DNA from: Acidimicrobiia bacterium
GTDB lineage: Bacteria > Actinomycetota > Acidimicrobiia > Acidimicrobiales > Aldehydirespiratoraceae
Assembly: GCA_022820805.1 (NCBI GenBank)
Contig: JAJEEV010000048.1
Location: forward strand, 62,001 to 126,000
Direction of reading: 5' to 3'
DNA: 64,000 nucleotides
Part shown: positions 35,490 through 43,657 of the stretch, one piece after another
Layout: every line of letters starts with the position of its first letter
How positions within the stretch are numbered: the stretch's first letter is position 1
Position numbers and translations under genes: made by a program
The notes under the pieces: model-generated
The model's database searches: none
What the model was told of the DNA's origin: nothing
The model's input: the letters and a program-made list of their open reading frames with translations, nothing else

Positions 35490-36056
35490 GTGGACCTGCG
35501 GGACTGGATCATCGGAGACCTCAGGTCGCTGCGAGCCAAGCTCGACGGCGGCGTGCTCGGCCTGATATTGCCCGAGCGGCGCCGCGAGCGGGCCGACGGC
35601 GGGGGGATCGCGCCGGTCTATGTCCTGTGGCACCTGGCCCGCCACCACGACGTGGCCGTCAACGGCGTGCTGCGGGGCGCCGGCGCGGTGGTCGAGGACT
35701 GGACCGGGCGGCTCGGCATCGACGAGGACCTGTGGCGGGGCCTGGCCGAGGGCGAGGACACAGACCTGGTGGACGTGCTGGACCCGGAGGCCGTCGGCGG
35801 CTACACGCTCGATGTGATGGAGTCCTCGGCTGCGTGGCTGGAGGATTGCGGGCTGCCCCAGATGGACCGGCGGCCTGACACGGCCGCAGCCCTGGAGGCC
35901 ATCGGAGCCCCTGCTGACCGCCTCGACTGGCTGTACTCCATGTGGGACGGCAAGCCCGCGGCGTGGTTCCTGCAATGGAGCGCGGTCGGTCACGGCTTCA
36001 ACCACTTGGGCGAACTGGTGTCGATCCGGAACCGTCTGGGCCTGAGCCCCTTCTGA
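35490..36056 (+). CDS. DinB-like four-helix protein
   Basis: 188 residues from a GTG. The YVLWHLARHHDVAVNGVL segment and the C-terminal GHGFNHLGELVSIRNRLGL carry the spaced histidines typical of DinB/YfiT-type metal sites. Such proteins include mycothiol- or bacillithiol-dependent transferases as well as many of unknown function. It follows the flavin-barrel gene and precedes the lipoprotein gene by 62 bases. No substrate is suggested. Confidence 0.7.
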   Translation: MDLRDWIIGDLRSLRAKLDGGVLGLILPERRRERADGGGIAPVYVLWHLARHHDVAVNGVLRGAGAVVEDWTGRLGIDEDLWRGLAEGEDTDLVDVLDPEAVGGYTLDVMESSAAWLEDCGLPQMDRRPDTAAALEAIGAPADRLDWLYSMWDGKPAAWFLQWSAVGHGFNHLGELVSIRNRLGLSPF

Positions 36057-36118
36057 GTCACAGGATCGGCAGTGGCGCGGCGGGGCCGGGCCCGCAGCCG
36101 CAGGCTACGGTCTCGAAC

Positions 36119-37582
36119 ATGTCGCCGGGCCGACGCATCGCCGCACGGGCGGCCATGGGCGCGCTGCTCGTGCTGGCGTCGTGCGCGAGCCCTCCCACTC
36201 GCACCTCCACCCCGGCCCCCACCGACATGAGCCTGGAGTCAGCACTGGCGCCGGGGGCGGGAACGACCAGCGCGCCGGCACCGGCATCGGCCCGGGAGGC
36301 GCCCCAGGCCACCATCGCCCCCGTCGGCGGCCGCGGCCTGATCGCGGCCACAGGCCCGACGGGCCTGAGATTCCTGATGGGTGACGGCAGGCCGCTGGCC
36401 GAGTGGGCCAACGACCTTCTCGTCACCCAGCCCACGTGGTCGCGCGACGGCCGGCGCCTGGTCGCCACCGTCGTCGACCCGGACAGCGGGGCGGCCAGCG
36501 TGGCGGTGATCGACGTCTCCACCTGGCAGATCGAGGCCTCGCCGGCCAGCCGCCCGTACTTCTTCTACTCCTGGAGCCACGACGGCACCCGGCTGGCGGC
36601 TCTGGGACCGGGCGGGTCGGGAGGCACGTCGCTCGACATCCTGGACACGACCGGCACGCCGGCGTCGAACGTCTCTCTGGAGAGCGGCAGCATGTACGTC
36701 GCCTGGGAACCTGGCGGCGACCGCCTGCTGGTCCACGCCGGGTCACAGCTGTGGCTGCTCGCTGATCCCGACTCGCCCCGCGAGCACACGGACTACGGCC
36801 CGGTCGGCTTCGACTTCCAGGCGCCCGCATGGATTCCTGGCAGCTCCGACTTCCTGTATGTGAACTCGCTCGCACCCTCTGTCCAGAACGGACCGGACGG
36901 GAGCGCCAGCGAAGCCGGCCTGGATGAGGCGCTCGCCTTCAGCGGGCCTCGACTTGTGCGCCGCAGCGCGGACAGCGGCGAGTTGACCGACCTCGGAGAC
37001 GCCGAGGGCCTGGCCATGATGTCAGTTCACCCCGAGGGCCGTCTCGCCGCCCTGTCGGTGGTGGACGTACCGGCGGCTGCCGCAGCTCCCGACGGCAGCC
37101 CGGACTCGGCCTCCACCGCACAGGCGGACGAGCCTGCGGCCCAGCCGGACGTCTCCAGCGGCGCGGTGTGGATCGTCGACCTCGACACCGGCGAGCGGGT
37201 TGCGGTGCTGGACCGCCTGGGGTTCTGGCTCGAATGGAGCCACGACGGCCGCAGCCTCCTGATTGCCGCGCCCACGCCGCAGGACCCTGGTGGCGCAACC
37301 TTGGCCTGGCACATCTGGGACGGCCGGGAAACGCAGGAACTGGCCCGCTTCAACCCCACGGTGGCCTTCGTGCGCGACTATCTGCGATTCGCGGACCAGT
37401 ACGTCGAGACGCCCCGGCTGTGGTCACCCGACAGCGACGCGATCGTGTTCGGAGCCGTCTCCGTCGGGCTGGACACCACCGCGGTGGCCCGCATCGACGG
37501 CATCGGCGGGGTCAGGAACGTCGGCGTCGCGGATGTCTCGTTCTGGAGCCCGGCCGCGCTCGACTCCTACGCGGGGCCGTGA
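36119..37582 (+). CDS. Lipoprotein with TolB/WD40-like beta-propeller
   Basis: 487 residues. The N-terminal signal MSPGRRIAARAAMGALLVLA runs straight into the lipobox LASC, so Cys23 or so is the lipidated residue, followed by a Pro/Thr linker. The rest holds about seven blade motifs, for example TWSRDGRRLVATVV, YSWSHDGTRLAALG, AWEPGGDRLLVHA, LEWSHDGRSLLIAA and LWSPDSDAIVFGAV. This is a surface propeller with no catalytic residues apparent. The stop overlaps the creatininase start (TGATG). Function unknown. Confidence 0.82.
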   Translation: MSPGRRIAARAAMGALLVLASCASPPTRTSTPAPTDMSLESALAPGAGTTSAPAPASAREAPQATIAPVGGRGLIAATGPTGLRFLMGDGRPLAEWANDLLVTQPTWSRDGRRLVATVVDPDSGAASVAVIDVSTWQIEASPASRPYFFYSWSHDGTRLAALGPGGSGGTSLDILDTTGTPASNVSLESGSMYVAWEPGGDRLLVHAGSQLWLLADPDSPREHTDYGPVGFDFQAPAWIPGSSDFLYVNSLAPSVQNGPDGSASEAGLDEALAFSGPRLVRRSADSGELTDLGDAEGLAMMSVHPEGRLAALSVVDVPAAAAAPDGSPDSASTAQADEPAAQPDVSSGAVWIVDLDTGERVAVLDRLGFWLEWSHDGRSLLIAAPTPQDPGGATLAWHIWDGRETQELARFNPTVAFVRDYLRFADQYVETPRLWSPDSDAIVFGAVSVGLDTTAVARIDGIGGVRNVGVADVSFWSPAALDSYAGP

Positions 37583-38397
37583 TGGAGAGCGGTGCCGGTA
37601 CCTTGGACGCCATGGAAACCGCCCCCAGTCGCCGCCTCGAGGATCTCAGCGGACCCGAGATCGCAGAACGGATCACCGAGTCGTCGGTGATCGTGCAACC
37701 GATCGGTGCGGTCGAGCAGCACGGCCCGCACCTGCCCCTGTCGGTCGACCACGTGATCGCCCACGAGGCCGGCGAGGCGGTCGTCGCCGAGCACGGCGAA
37801 ACCTCGGACCTGTGGCTGCTGCCCACGCTGTCGGTGTCGAAGTCGAACGAGCACGCCTGGTCGCCGGGGACTCTGTGGCTGTCGGCCGAGACGCTGCTGG
37901 CGGTGCTGCGCGACATCGGCCGCTGCATCGCGGCCACCAGGGCCCGCCGCCTGGTCTTCCTCAACGGCCACGGCGGCAATTCGGCCCTGCTCAACGTCGC
38001 CTGCCGGGAGGTCCGCCTCGCTCACGGCCTCATGACCTTCCTCGTCCATCCGTTCGTGCCGCCCGACCACGGTGGGACCTGTCCCGAGACCGAGCTGGGC
38101 ATGGGCATCCACGGCGGGCACCGGGAGACATCGGTGTTCATGCATCTGCGACCCGACCTCGTGCACCTCGAGAAGGCGCGGCGGGCCGTGCCGGAGGGTC
38201 TGGCGAGCAACCGCTACGTGCGCTTCGGCGGGCTGGCCTCCTTCGGCTGGCTGTCCAACGACTTCGGGCCCGACGGTCACATCGGCGACCCGACGGGCGC
38301 CAACGCCGAGGAGGGCAAGCTGCTGTTCGAGACCGCGGTGGCCCTGCTCGGCGAGCAGATGGCCGAGATCGCCGCCTGGGACTTCGGCCGGAGCTGA
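37582..38397 (+). CDS. Creatininase family amidohydrolase
   Basis: 271 residues. The metal-binding pattern of the creatininase/MftE family is present: GAVEQHGPHLPLSVDHVIA (Glu, His, Asp), VFLNGHGGNSALL and GIHGGHRETSVFM. Family members hydrolyse creatinine or guanidine-type amides, or act in mycofactocin and F420-related maturation. The neighbours do not decide among these. It is translationally coupled to the propeller lipoprotein. An in-frame ATG at 37612 is an alternative start. Confidence 0.85.
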   Translation: MESGAGTLDAMETAPSRRLEDLSGPEIAERITESSVIVQPIGAVEQHGPHLPLSVDHVIAHEAGEAVVAEHGETSDLWLLPTLSVSKSNEHAWSPGTLWLSAETLLAVLRDIGRCIAATRARRLVFLNGHGGNSALLNVACREVRLAHGLMTFLVHPFVPPDHGGTCPETELGMGIHGGHRETSVFMHLRPDLVHLEKARRAVPEGLASNRYVRFGGLASFGWLSNDFGPDGHIGDPTGANAEEGKLLFETAVALLGEQMAEIAAWDFGRS

Positions 38398-38415
38398 ACC
38401 CCGGCGAACGCGGGA

Positions 38416-38441
38416 GGGACCGGGGCTCAAGCCCCGGTCCC
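38416..38441. terminator. Bidirectional hairpin terminator
   Basis: GGGACCGGGGC, four bases, GCCCCGGTCCC: a perfect eleven-base stem midway between the convergent creatininase and proX-like genes. It is followed on the plus strand by CTTTC and lacks a long T-run. Its position suits termination from both sides. Confidence 0.7.
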
Positions 38442-38492
38442 CTTTCAGAGCCTGGGGACGAGCCCCGGCTCAGCCAGTCCGCTGATGGCTGG

Positions 38493-39425
38493 TTACGACG
38501 GGATCCAGGCGCTCCAGGTGGCCTCGTTGGCGGCGATCCAGTCCGCTGCGGCCTCCTCGACGCTCTTGCCCTCTCCGTCTATCGCGGCCAGCATCGACAC
38601 CTGGTCGGCGGTCGTGTAGTTGAAGTTGTGCAGGAAGGCCCACGCGTTGGGCGCCCCCTCCTCGAGCCCGGCCCAGACGATCTTGAAGAGATCCTCGGCT
38701 GGGTAGTACTTGTTGCCGTCGGGGTCCGGCGGCAGGTCCAGCTCGACGAGATCGAAGGTGTTGAACGCCGAGTGAGGCGTCCAGAAGTACGACAGCACTG
38801 CCTCCTCGCGGGCGAAGGCCGCATCGAACGCGGCCAGCAGCGCCTCCTCGGAACCCGCGTACACGATCTCGAGGTGCAGCCCGAAGTCGTCGATGATGTC
38901 CTGCTCGAAGGTCACCCAGCTCGGGTCGCCGTGCAGGATCTGCCCGGCGTCGCCCGTCTCGGCGGTGGCGAACAGACCGGCCAGCGCCGGGTCGGTGAAC
39001 CCCTCGGCGCTGGCCAGCGCGGGGTTCTGGTCGATCATGTAGGCGGGCAGGTACCAGCCGATCTGGCCGACGGGACCGAGCAGACCGGCGTCCGCGACGT
39101 TGCCGTCGGGGTTGTCGATGAAGTCGGTCCGGTTCTGGCCGTGGCCCGACGGCCAGACCTCGAGCGAGGCGTGCAGCTCGCCGGTGTTGATGGCCGACCA
39201 CTGGGCGTTCTCGTCCAGGTCGGTGACCTCGACCGTGTAGCCCAGCTCGTTCTCGAGCAGCTGCTTGGCCACCTCGATGTTGGCGGCCGAGCCGTTCCAC
39301 GGATTGGCGACGAGCTTGATCGTCGTGATCTCCTCGGCGCCGTCGTCGCCGCTGCCGCTGCACGCTCCGGCCATCAGGCCGAGCAGCGCCAGTCCGGCGA
39401 CAAGCTTCCATAGAGACTTTCGCAT
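38493..39425 (-). CDS. proX: Glycine betaine/proline-type ABC transporter substrate-binding lipoprotein
   Basis: 310 residues. The signal peptide MRKSLWKLVAGLALLGLMAG ends in a lipobox (AGAC), so the protein is a membrane-anchored binding protein, followed by a Gly/Ser/Asp linker. The body is the OpuAC/ProX fold, with IKLVANPWNGSAANIEVAK at the start, a Trp in LEVWPSGHGQ and LSYFWTPHSAF. Trp and Tyr cages in this family bind trimethylammonium groups. The ATG at 39425 follows a good ribosome site (GGAGGGG). It is divergent from the ATPase and permease genes. Confidence 0.93.
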   Translation of the reverse strand: MRKSLWKLVAGLALLGLMAGACSGSGDDGAEEITTIKLVANPWNGSAANIEVAKQLLENELGYTVEVTDLDENAQWSAINTGELHASLEVWPSGHGQNRTDFIDNPDGNVADAGLLGPVGQIGWYLPAYMIDQNPALASAEGFTDPALAGLFATAETGDAGQILHGDPSWVTFEQDIIDDFGLHLEIVYAGSEEALLAAFDAAFAREEAVLSYFWTPHSAFNTFDLVELDLPPDPDGNKYYPAEDLFKIVWAGLEEGAPNAWAFLHNFNYTTADQVSMLAAIDGEGKSVEEAAADWIAANEATWSAWIPS

Positions 39426-39493
39426 ACCGGTGTCCCCTCCAGTTGTGGTGTTTGCGGGCCGCGCCCTGCTACGCGACCGACTGTGAGGCCCAA

Positions 39494-39522
39494 TGTCTAA
39501 CATGGCCAGTGGCATTACTCAA
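39494..39522 (-). promoter_or_regulatory. Candidate promoter of the binding-protein gene
   Basis: On the minus strand TTGAGT, 17 bases, TAGACA: a housekeeping-type -35/-10 pair about 70 bases upstream of the proX-like ATG, within the 158-base divergent region. Confidence 0.4.
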
Positions 39523-39583
39523 CAGTTCGTATTACGAGGTCCATCCCCCGTCAGGGCCGGGCAGCGGCGCCTAACATGCGCTG

Positions 39584-40705
39584 ATGGGCGCTGACGTGGG
39601 GGACGACGCCGGGCGGGACGACGCCGGGCGGGACGGCACCGGGGCGGCCGCGCCGCTCGTGTGCACGGAGATCACCAAGATCTTCGGCGAGGATCTCGGC
39701 GCGGCCGAAGCGCTGCTCGCCGAGGGAGCCAGCCGGCAGGACGTGCAGGAGCGGACCGGCTGCCTGGTCGCCGTGCGGGACGTGACGTTCTCGGTGGAGC
39801 GCGGCGAGATCTTCGTCGTGATGGGCCTGTCCGGCTCGGGCAAGTCGACGCTCATCCGCTGCCTGTCCCGGCTGATCGAGCCGACCAGCGGGACCGTGGA
39901 GATCGACGGCACGCCCATCGGGGACCTGGACGACGAAGGGCTGAGGGAGCTTCGGCGGAGCCGGCTGTCGATGGTGTTCCAGCACTTCGGGCTGTTCCCG
40001 CACCGGAAGGTGATCGACAACGTGGCCTTCGGCCTCGAGATCCAGGGAGCGGCCAAGGCCGACCGCTACCGGCGGGCCCTGCAGGTCCTCGAAGTGGTCG
40101 GTCTCCAGGACTGGATCGACCACTTCCCGCAGCAGCTGTCGGGCGGGATGCAGCAGCGGGTGGGACTGGCCCGGGCGCTGTGCGTGGAGCCCGAGATCCT
40201 GTTCTTCGACGAGCCGTTCTCGGCGCTGGACCCGCTGATCCGCCGTGACATGCAGGACGAGCTGCTGTCCCTTCAGGCCGGCATGCGGCGCACGCTCGTG
40301 TTCATCACCCATGACTTCCACGAGGCCCTCAAGCTCGGAGACCGCATCGCCATCATGAAGGACGGCGAGTTCGTGCAGGTGGGCACGCCCGAGCAGATCG
40401 TCTCGGCGCCGGCCGACGAGTACGTGCGCGAGTTCACCGAGGACGCGCCCAAGACGAAGGTGATCACCGTGGGCTCGGTCATGCGGCCTGTCGACGGCGA
40501 GACGCCGGCGGGAGAGCCGGTGAGCCTCACCGCGGTGCTGGACGACGTGCTGCCCCAGCTGCTGGCCAGCCCCGAGGCGCTGTGCGTCGCCGACGATCAG
40601 GGTGAGGTCGTCGGCACCGTGGACCGGGACCGGGTGGCCGCCCTGCTGGGCGAGGGCTCCAGGGCCGGGGCCGCCCCAGGCGACGGGCCTCTCGAGCCGC
40701 GGTGA
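39584..40705 (+). CDS. proV: Glycine betaine-type ABC transporter ATPase
   Basis: 373 residues. Walker A VMGLSGSGKSTLIRCL, signature QQLSGGMQQRVGLARAL, Walker B EILFFDEPFSALDP and the H-loop VFITHDFHEALKL are complete. The N-terminal extension before the ATPase core and the FGEDLGAAEALLAEGASRQDV segment are typical of ProV/OpuAA, and a CBS-like regulatory tail follows from about residue 290. Codons 7-16 include two DDAGR units from a 15-bp tandem repeat. The stop overlaps the permease GTG. Confidence 0.95.
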   Translation: MGADVGDDAGRDDAGRDGTGAAAPLVCTEITKIFGEDLGAAEALLAEGASRQDVQERTGCLVAVRDVTFSVERGEIFVVMGLSGSGKSTLIRCLSRLIEPTSGTVEIDGTPIGDLDDEGLRELRRSRLSMVFQHFGLFPHRKVIDNVAFGLEIQGAAKADRYRRALQVLEVVGLQDWIDHFPQQLSGGMQQRVGLARALCVEPEILFFDEPFSALDPLIRRDMQDELLSLQAGMRRTLVFITHDFHEALKLGDRIAIMKDGEFVQVGTPEQIVSAPADEYVREFTEDAPKTKVITVGSVMRPVDGETPAGEPVSLTAVLDDVLPQLLASPEALCVADDQGEVVGTVDRDRVAALLGEGSRAGAAPGDGPLEPR

Positions 40706-42825
40706 CCACGGCCGCACCGCCCGCCGGGCCGCCCCCGGCCGCGAGCACCATCGAGGCCCGGCTGGCCCTCGACCGGCAGCGGCGGTTGCGCTCCGGCGGG
40801 GGGCTCGCCATCGGCGCGGCCGTGCTGGTCGCGGTCCAGATCGCCCTCAGCTCGCTGGGAGGATTCCCCGAGTCGCTGGTGATCCCGCTGTCGGACTGGA
40901 TCGACGACGCCCGCCGATGGGTGATCGACAACCAGACGAGCCACTGGAGCTTCTCCTTCTTCTTCAATCCGGTGAGCGACTCCATCGACTGGGGCCTGCG
41001 GGCGGTGGAGGGGTTCCTGCTGTGGCTGCCCTGGTACGTGGTGGCCGGCGCGACCGCCATGATCGCGACCGCCGTGCTGAGACTCCGGGCCGGCCTCCTG
41101 GCCGCGGTCGGGGTGCTCTACTTCGGTGCCATCGGCCTGTGGGAGGAGAGCCTCCAGACGGTGGCGCTGATGACGGTGGCAGTAGCCATCGCGGTGGCCA
41201 TCGGCGTGCCGGTGGGAATCGCCTCGGCCCGCTACGACCGGCTCCAGCAGTCGCTCCGGCCGCTGCTCGACGCCATGCAGACCCTGCCCGCCTTCGTGTA
41301 CCTGATCCCGGTCGTGCTGCTGTTCGGCGTGGCCCGGGTGCCGGCCATCATCGCCACCGTGGTGTACGCCCTCCCGCCGGTGATCAGGCTCACCAGCCTC
41401 GGCATCCGGGCCGTTCCGGCGGTCACGGTCGAGGCGGCCGAGATGTTCGGGGCCACACCCCGGCAGACCCTGCGCAAGGTGCAGTTCCCGCTGGCGATGC
41501 CCAGCGTGCTGACCGGCATCAACCAGACCATCATGATGGCGCTGAGCATCGTCGTGATCGCAGCCCTCATCGGCGCGGGCGGGCTGGGGCAGGTCGTGCT
41601 GGTGTCTCTGCGGGGACTGTTCGTCGGACGGGCGCTGGAGGCCGGCCTGGCCATCGTCGTGCTGGCCGTCATCATGGACCGGGTGACCCACGGCGCCGCG
41701 GGCATCGGAGGTCGGCGACGGCTGCGCCTCATGCCCGACGCCCTGGCCCATGTCGGGCCGGTGCGATCGGTCGAGGGCACCCTGTCGGCGGTTGACCGGC
41801 TCCTGCTCCGGGCGGGAAGCCTCCTGGCGGAGCCGTTGAGCCGGAAGCTGGACATGGCCGCGGTGGAGCGGCACCCCCGCAAGGTGCTGGGTGCCGCGCT
41901 GCTCGCGGTCGGCACCGTGATCGGCGCCGCGATCGGGCGGTCCGATTTCCCCGCCGGGATCTCGTTCTCGTTCGCGCCGGCCATCGACTGGCTGGTGGAC
42001 TGGGTGCGGGACAACCTCTACGAGATCGGCGGAACCTGGGTCGGGACCGGCTGGTTCAGCGACTCCATCACCATCTACGCGGTGACGCCCCTGCGAGAGT
42101 TGTTCAGCGCCGAACTGGCCTGGCCGGTGGTCGTGCTGGCGGTGGCTCTGGCCGGATGGCGTCTCGGCGGTGTCCCGCTAGCCGCGTTCTGCACAGCCTG
42201 CGCCGCCGGCCTGGGCTTCCTGGGCATGTGGGAGCTGTCCATGGACACTCTCGCCCAGGTCATCGTGGCGGTGGCCATGGCGATCCTGTGCGGCATCCCC
42301 CTCGGCGTCCTGGCCGCCCGCAACGACCGGTTCGAGCGGATGCTCAAACCGGTGCTTGACTTCCTGCAGACCATTCCCAGCTTCGTGCTGCTCGTGCCGG
42401 TCATCATCATGTTTAACGTGGGGCGGATCCCCGGAATCATCGCCTCGGTGCTCTACGCCCTGCCCGCTGCGACCCGCCTCACCAACCTCGGCATCCGGCA
42501 GGTGGAGGGCGAGGCCACCGAGGCCTCACGGGCCTTCGGCGCGACCCGGGGCCAGACGCTGCGCAAGGTTCAGCTGCCTCTGGCCGCGCCGAGCATCATC
42601 GCGGGCATCAACCAGACGGTGATGCTGGTACTGGCCATGGTGGTGATCGCAGGACTGGTGGGCGGCGGCGGGCTGGGCCTCGAGACGGTGAAGGGTCTCA
42701 GGCGCACCGACTCGGTCGGGTCGGGCTTCGTGGCCGGCCTGGCCATCGTGCTGCTGGCCATGCTCCTGGACCGCCTGCTACAGGCGTGGACCCGCCGATT
42801 CACGCCGGTCGAGAGCGGGCCCTGA
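40702..42825 (+). CDS. proW: Glycine betaine-type ABC permease, two permease domains fused
   Basis: 707 residues, about twice the usual ProW. Two homologous transmembrane domains follow each other. The first has LLDAMQTLPAFVYLIPVVLL, the EAA-like loop EMFGATPRQTLRKVQFPLA and PSVLTGINQTIMMALSIVVI; the second has VLDFLQTIPSFVLLVPVIIM, AFGATRGQTLRKVQLPLA and PSIIAGINQTVMLVLAMVVI. Both coupling helices contacting the ATPase are intact. A basic linker near residues 330-400 joins them. It therefore provides the whole membrane part as one chain for a two-ATPase transporter. GTG start. Confidence 0.92.
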   Translation: MTTAAPPAGPPPAASTIEARLALDRQRRLRSGGGLAIGAAVLVAVQIALSSLGGFPESLVIPLSDWIDDARRWVIDNQTSHWSFSFFFNPVSDSIDWGLRAVEGFLLWLPWYVVAGATAMIATAVLRLRAGLLAAVGVLYFGAIGLWEESLQTVALMTVAVAIAVAIGVPVGIASARYDRLQQSLRPLLDAMQTLPAFVYLIPVVLLFGVARVPAIIATVVYALPPVIRLTSLGIRAVPAVTVEAAEMFGATPRQTLRKVQFPLAMPSVLTGINQTIMMALSIVVIAALIGAGGLGQVVLVSLRGLFVGRALEAGLAIVVLAVIMDRVTHGAAGIGGRRRLRLMPDALAHVGPVRSVEGTLSAVDRLLLRAGSLLAEPLSRKLDMAAVERHPRKVLGAALLAVGTVIGAAIGRSDFPAGISFSFAPAIDWLVDWVRDNLYEIGGTWVGTGWFSDSITIYAVTPLRELFSAELAWPVVVLAVALAGWRLGGVPLAAFCTACAAGLGFLGMWELSMDTLAQVIVAVAMAILCGIPLGVLAARNDRFERMLKPVLDFLQTIPSFVLLVPVIIMFNVGRIPGIIASVLYALPAATRLTNLGIRQVEGEATEASRAFGATRGQTLRKVQLPLAAPSIIAGINQTVMLVLAMVVIAGLVGGGGLGLETVKGLRRTDSVGSGFVAGLAIVLLAMLLDRLLQAWTRRFTPVESGP

Positions 42826-42859
42826 GCGGGCGACCCGCCGCAGCCTGCGTCCGCCGGTG

Positions 42860-43657
42860 TCAGCGGCCCTGCCAGCGGAGGGCGCGGCCCTCGGCGAAGG
42901 CTGCGGGGCCCTCGGCCGCGTCGGCGGACGCGAGCACCGCCTCGTAGGCGGCCAGCTCCCCCGATCGCAGCAGCTCGAAGGCCTCGACCAGCGGCAGGTG
43001 CCGGGTGCTGTCGCGGATCTGTTGGATGGCCGCGACCGAGAGCGGAGCGGCCTCGACCACGCGGGCGGCGAGGGCTCGGGCCTCGCTCATCAGGTCGGCG
43101 GCTCCGACCACCGAGTTGACGAGGCCCCAGCGCAGCGCAGCGGCCGCGTCGAGGCGCCGGCCCGCGAAGAGGATCTCGTTGGCGACCGCGGGCGGCAGCA
43201 TCCTGGGCAGGCGCACCGACCCGCTGTCGGGCAGCATCCCCAGCGAGGCCTCCGGAAGCCAGAAGCGGGCATGGTCGGCGGCCACCACGAGATCGGCGGC
43301 GAGGACGATCTCGAACCCGCCGCCGACGGCCATGCCGTTGACCGCTGCGATCACCGGCTTGAGCAGGCCTGGCAGCTCACCGAAGCCGCCGAAGCCGCCC
43401 TCGCCGTAGTCGGCCTCGAACTGCTCGCCCTCCGCGGCCGCATTGAGATCCCATCCGGCGCAGAAGAACCGGTCTCCGGCGCCGGTGAGGATCGCGACCC
43501 GGAGGTCGGGGTCGTCGCGGAAGCCGGCGAACAGGCGGCTCAACTCCCGGCTGGTGGCCGCGTCGATGGCGTTGGCCTTGCCGCGGTCGAGGGTGACTTC
43601 GAGCACCGGGCCGTCGGCGACGGCCCTGAACGCACCCGAGGCAGCCTCGTCACCCAT
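42860..43657 (-). CDS. Enoyl-CoA hydratase/isomerase family protein (CaiD-like)
   Basis: About 265 residues of the crotonase fold. Oxyanion-hole segments are FFCAGWDLNAAAEG and NGMAVGGGFEIVLAADLVVA, followed by WLPEASLGMLPDSGSVRLPR with the Glu of the active-site region. FCAGWDL and the nearby GFGGFGEL stretch resemble carnitinyl-CoA dehydratases, which fits the betaine/carnitine setting, but other enoyl-CoA substrates are possible. The start is ATG 43657 or codons upstream at 43666. It overlaps the acyl-CoA synthetase gene end. Confidence 0.85.
   Translation of the reverse strand: MGDEAASGAFRAVADGPVLEVTLDRGKANAIDAATSRELSRLFAGFRDDPDLRVAILTGAGDRFFCAGWDLNAAAEGEQFEADYGEGGFGGFGELPGLLKPVIAAVNGMAVGGGFEIVLAADLVVAADHARFWLPEASLGMLPDSGSVRLPRMLPPAVANEILFAGRRLDAAAALRWGLVNSVVGAADLMSEARALAARVVEAAPLSVAAIQQIRDSTRHLPLVEAFELLRSGELAAYEAVLASADAAEGPAAFAEGRALRWQGR

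Noticed and set aside
35942-36118. Upstream extension of the propeller lipoprotein
   Set aside because: It overlaps the DinB-like gene; the signal peptide and lipobox begin at the ATG at 36119.
37168-37581. Upstream extension of the creatininase-family gene
   Set aside because: It lies inside the lipoprotein gene in another frame; the TGATG start at 37582 matches the family N-terminus.
39590-39640. 15-bp tandem repeat as an operator before the ABC ATPase
   Set aside because: The repeat is inside the reading frame and encodes the DDAGR units of the N-terminus.
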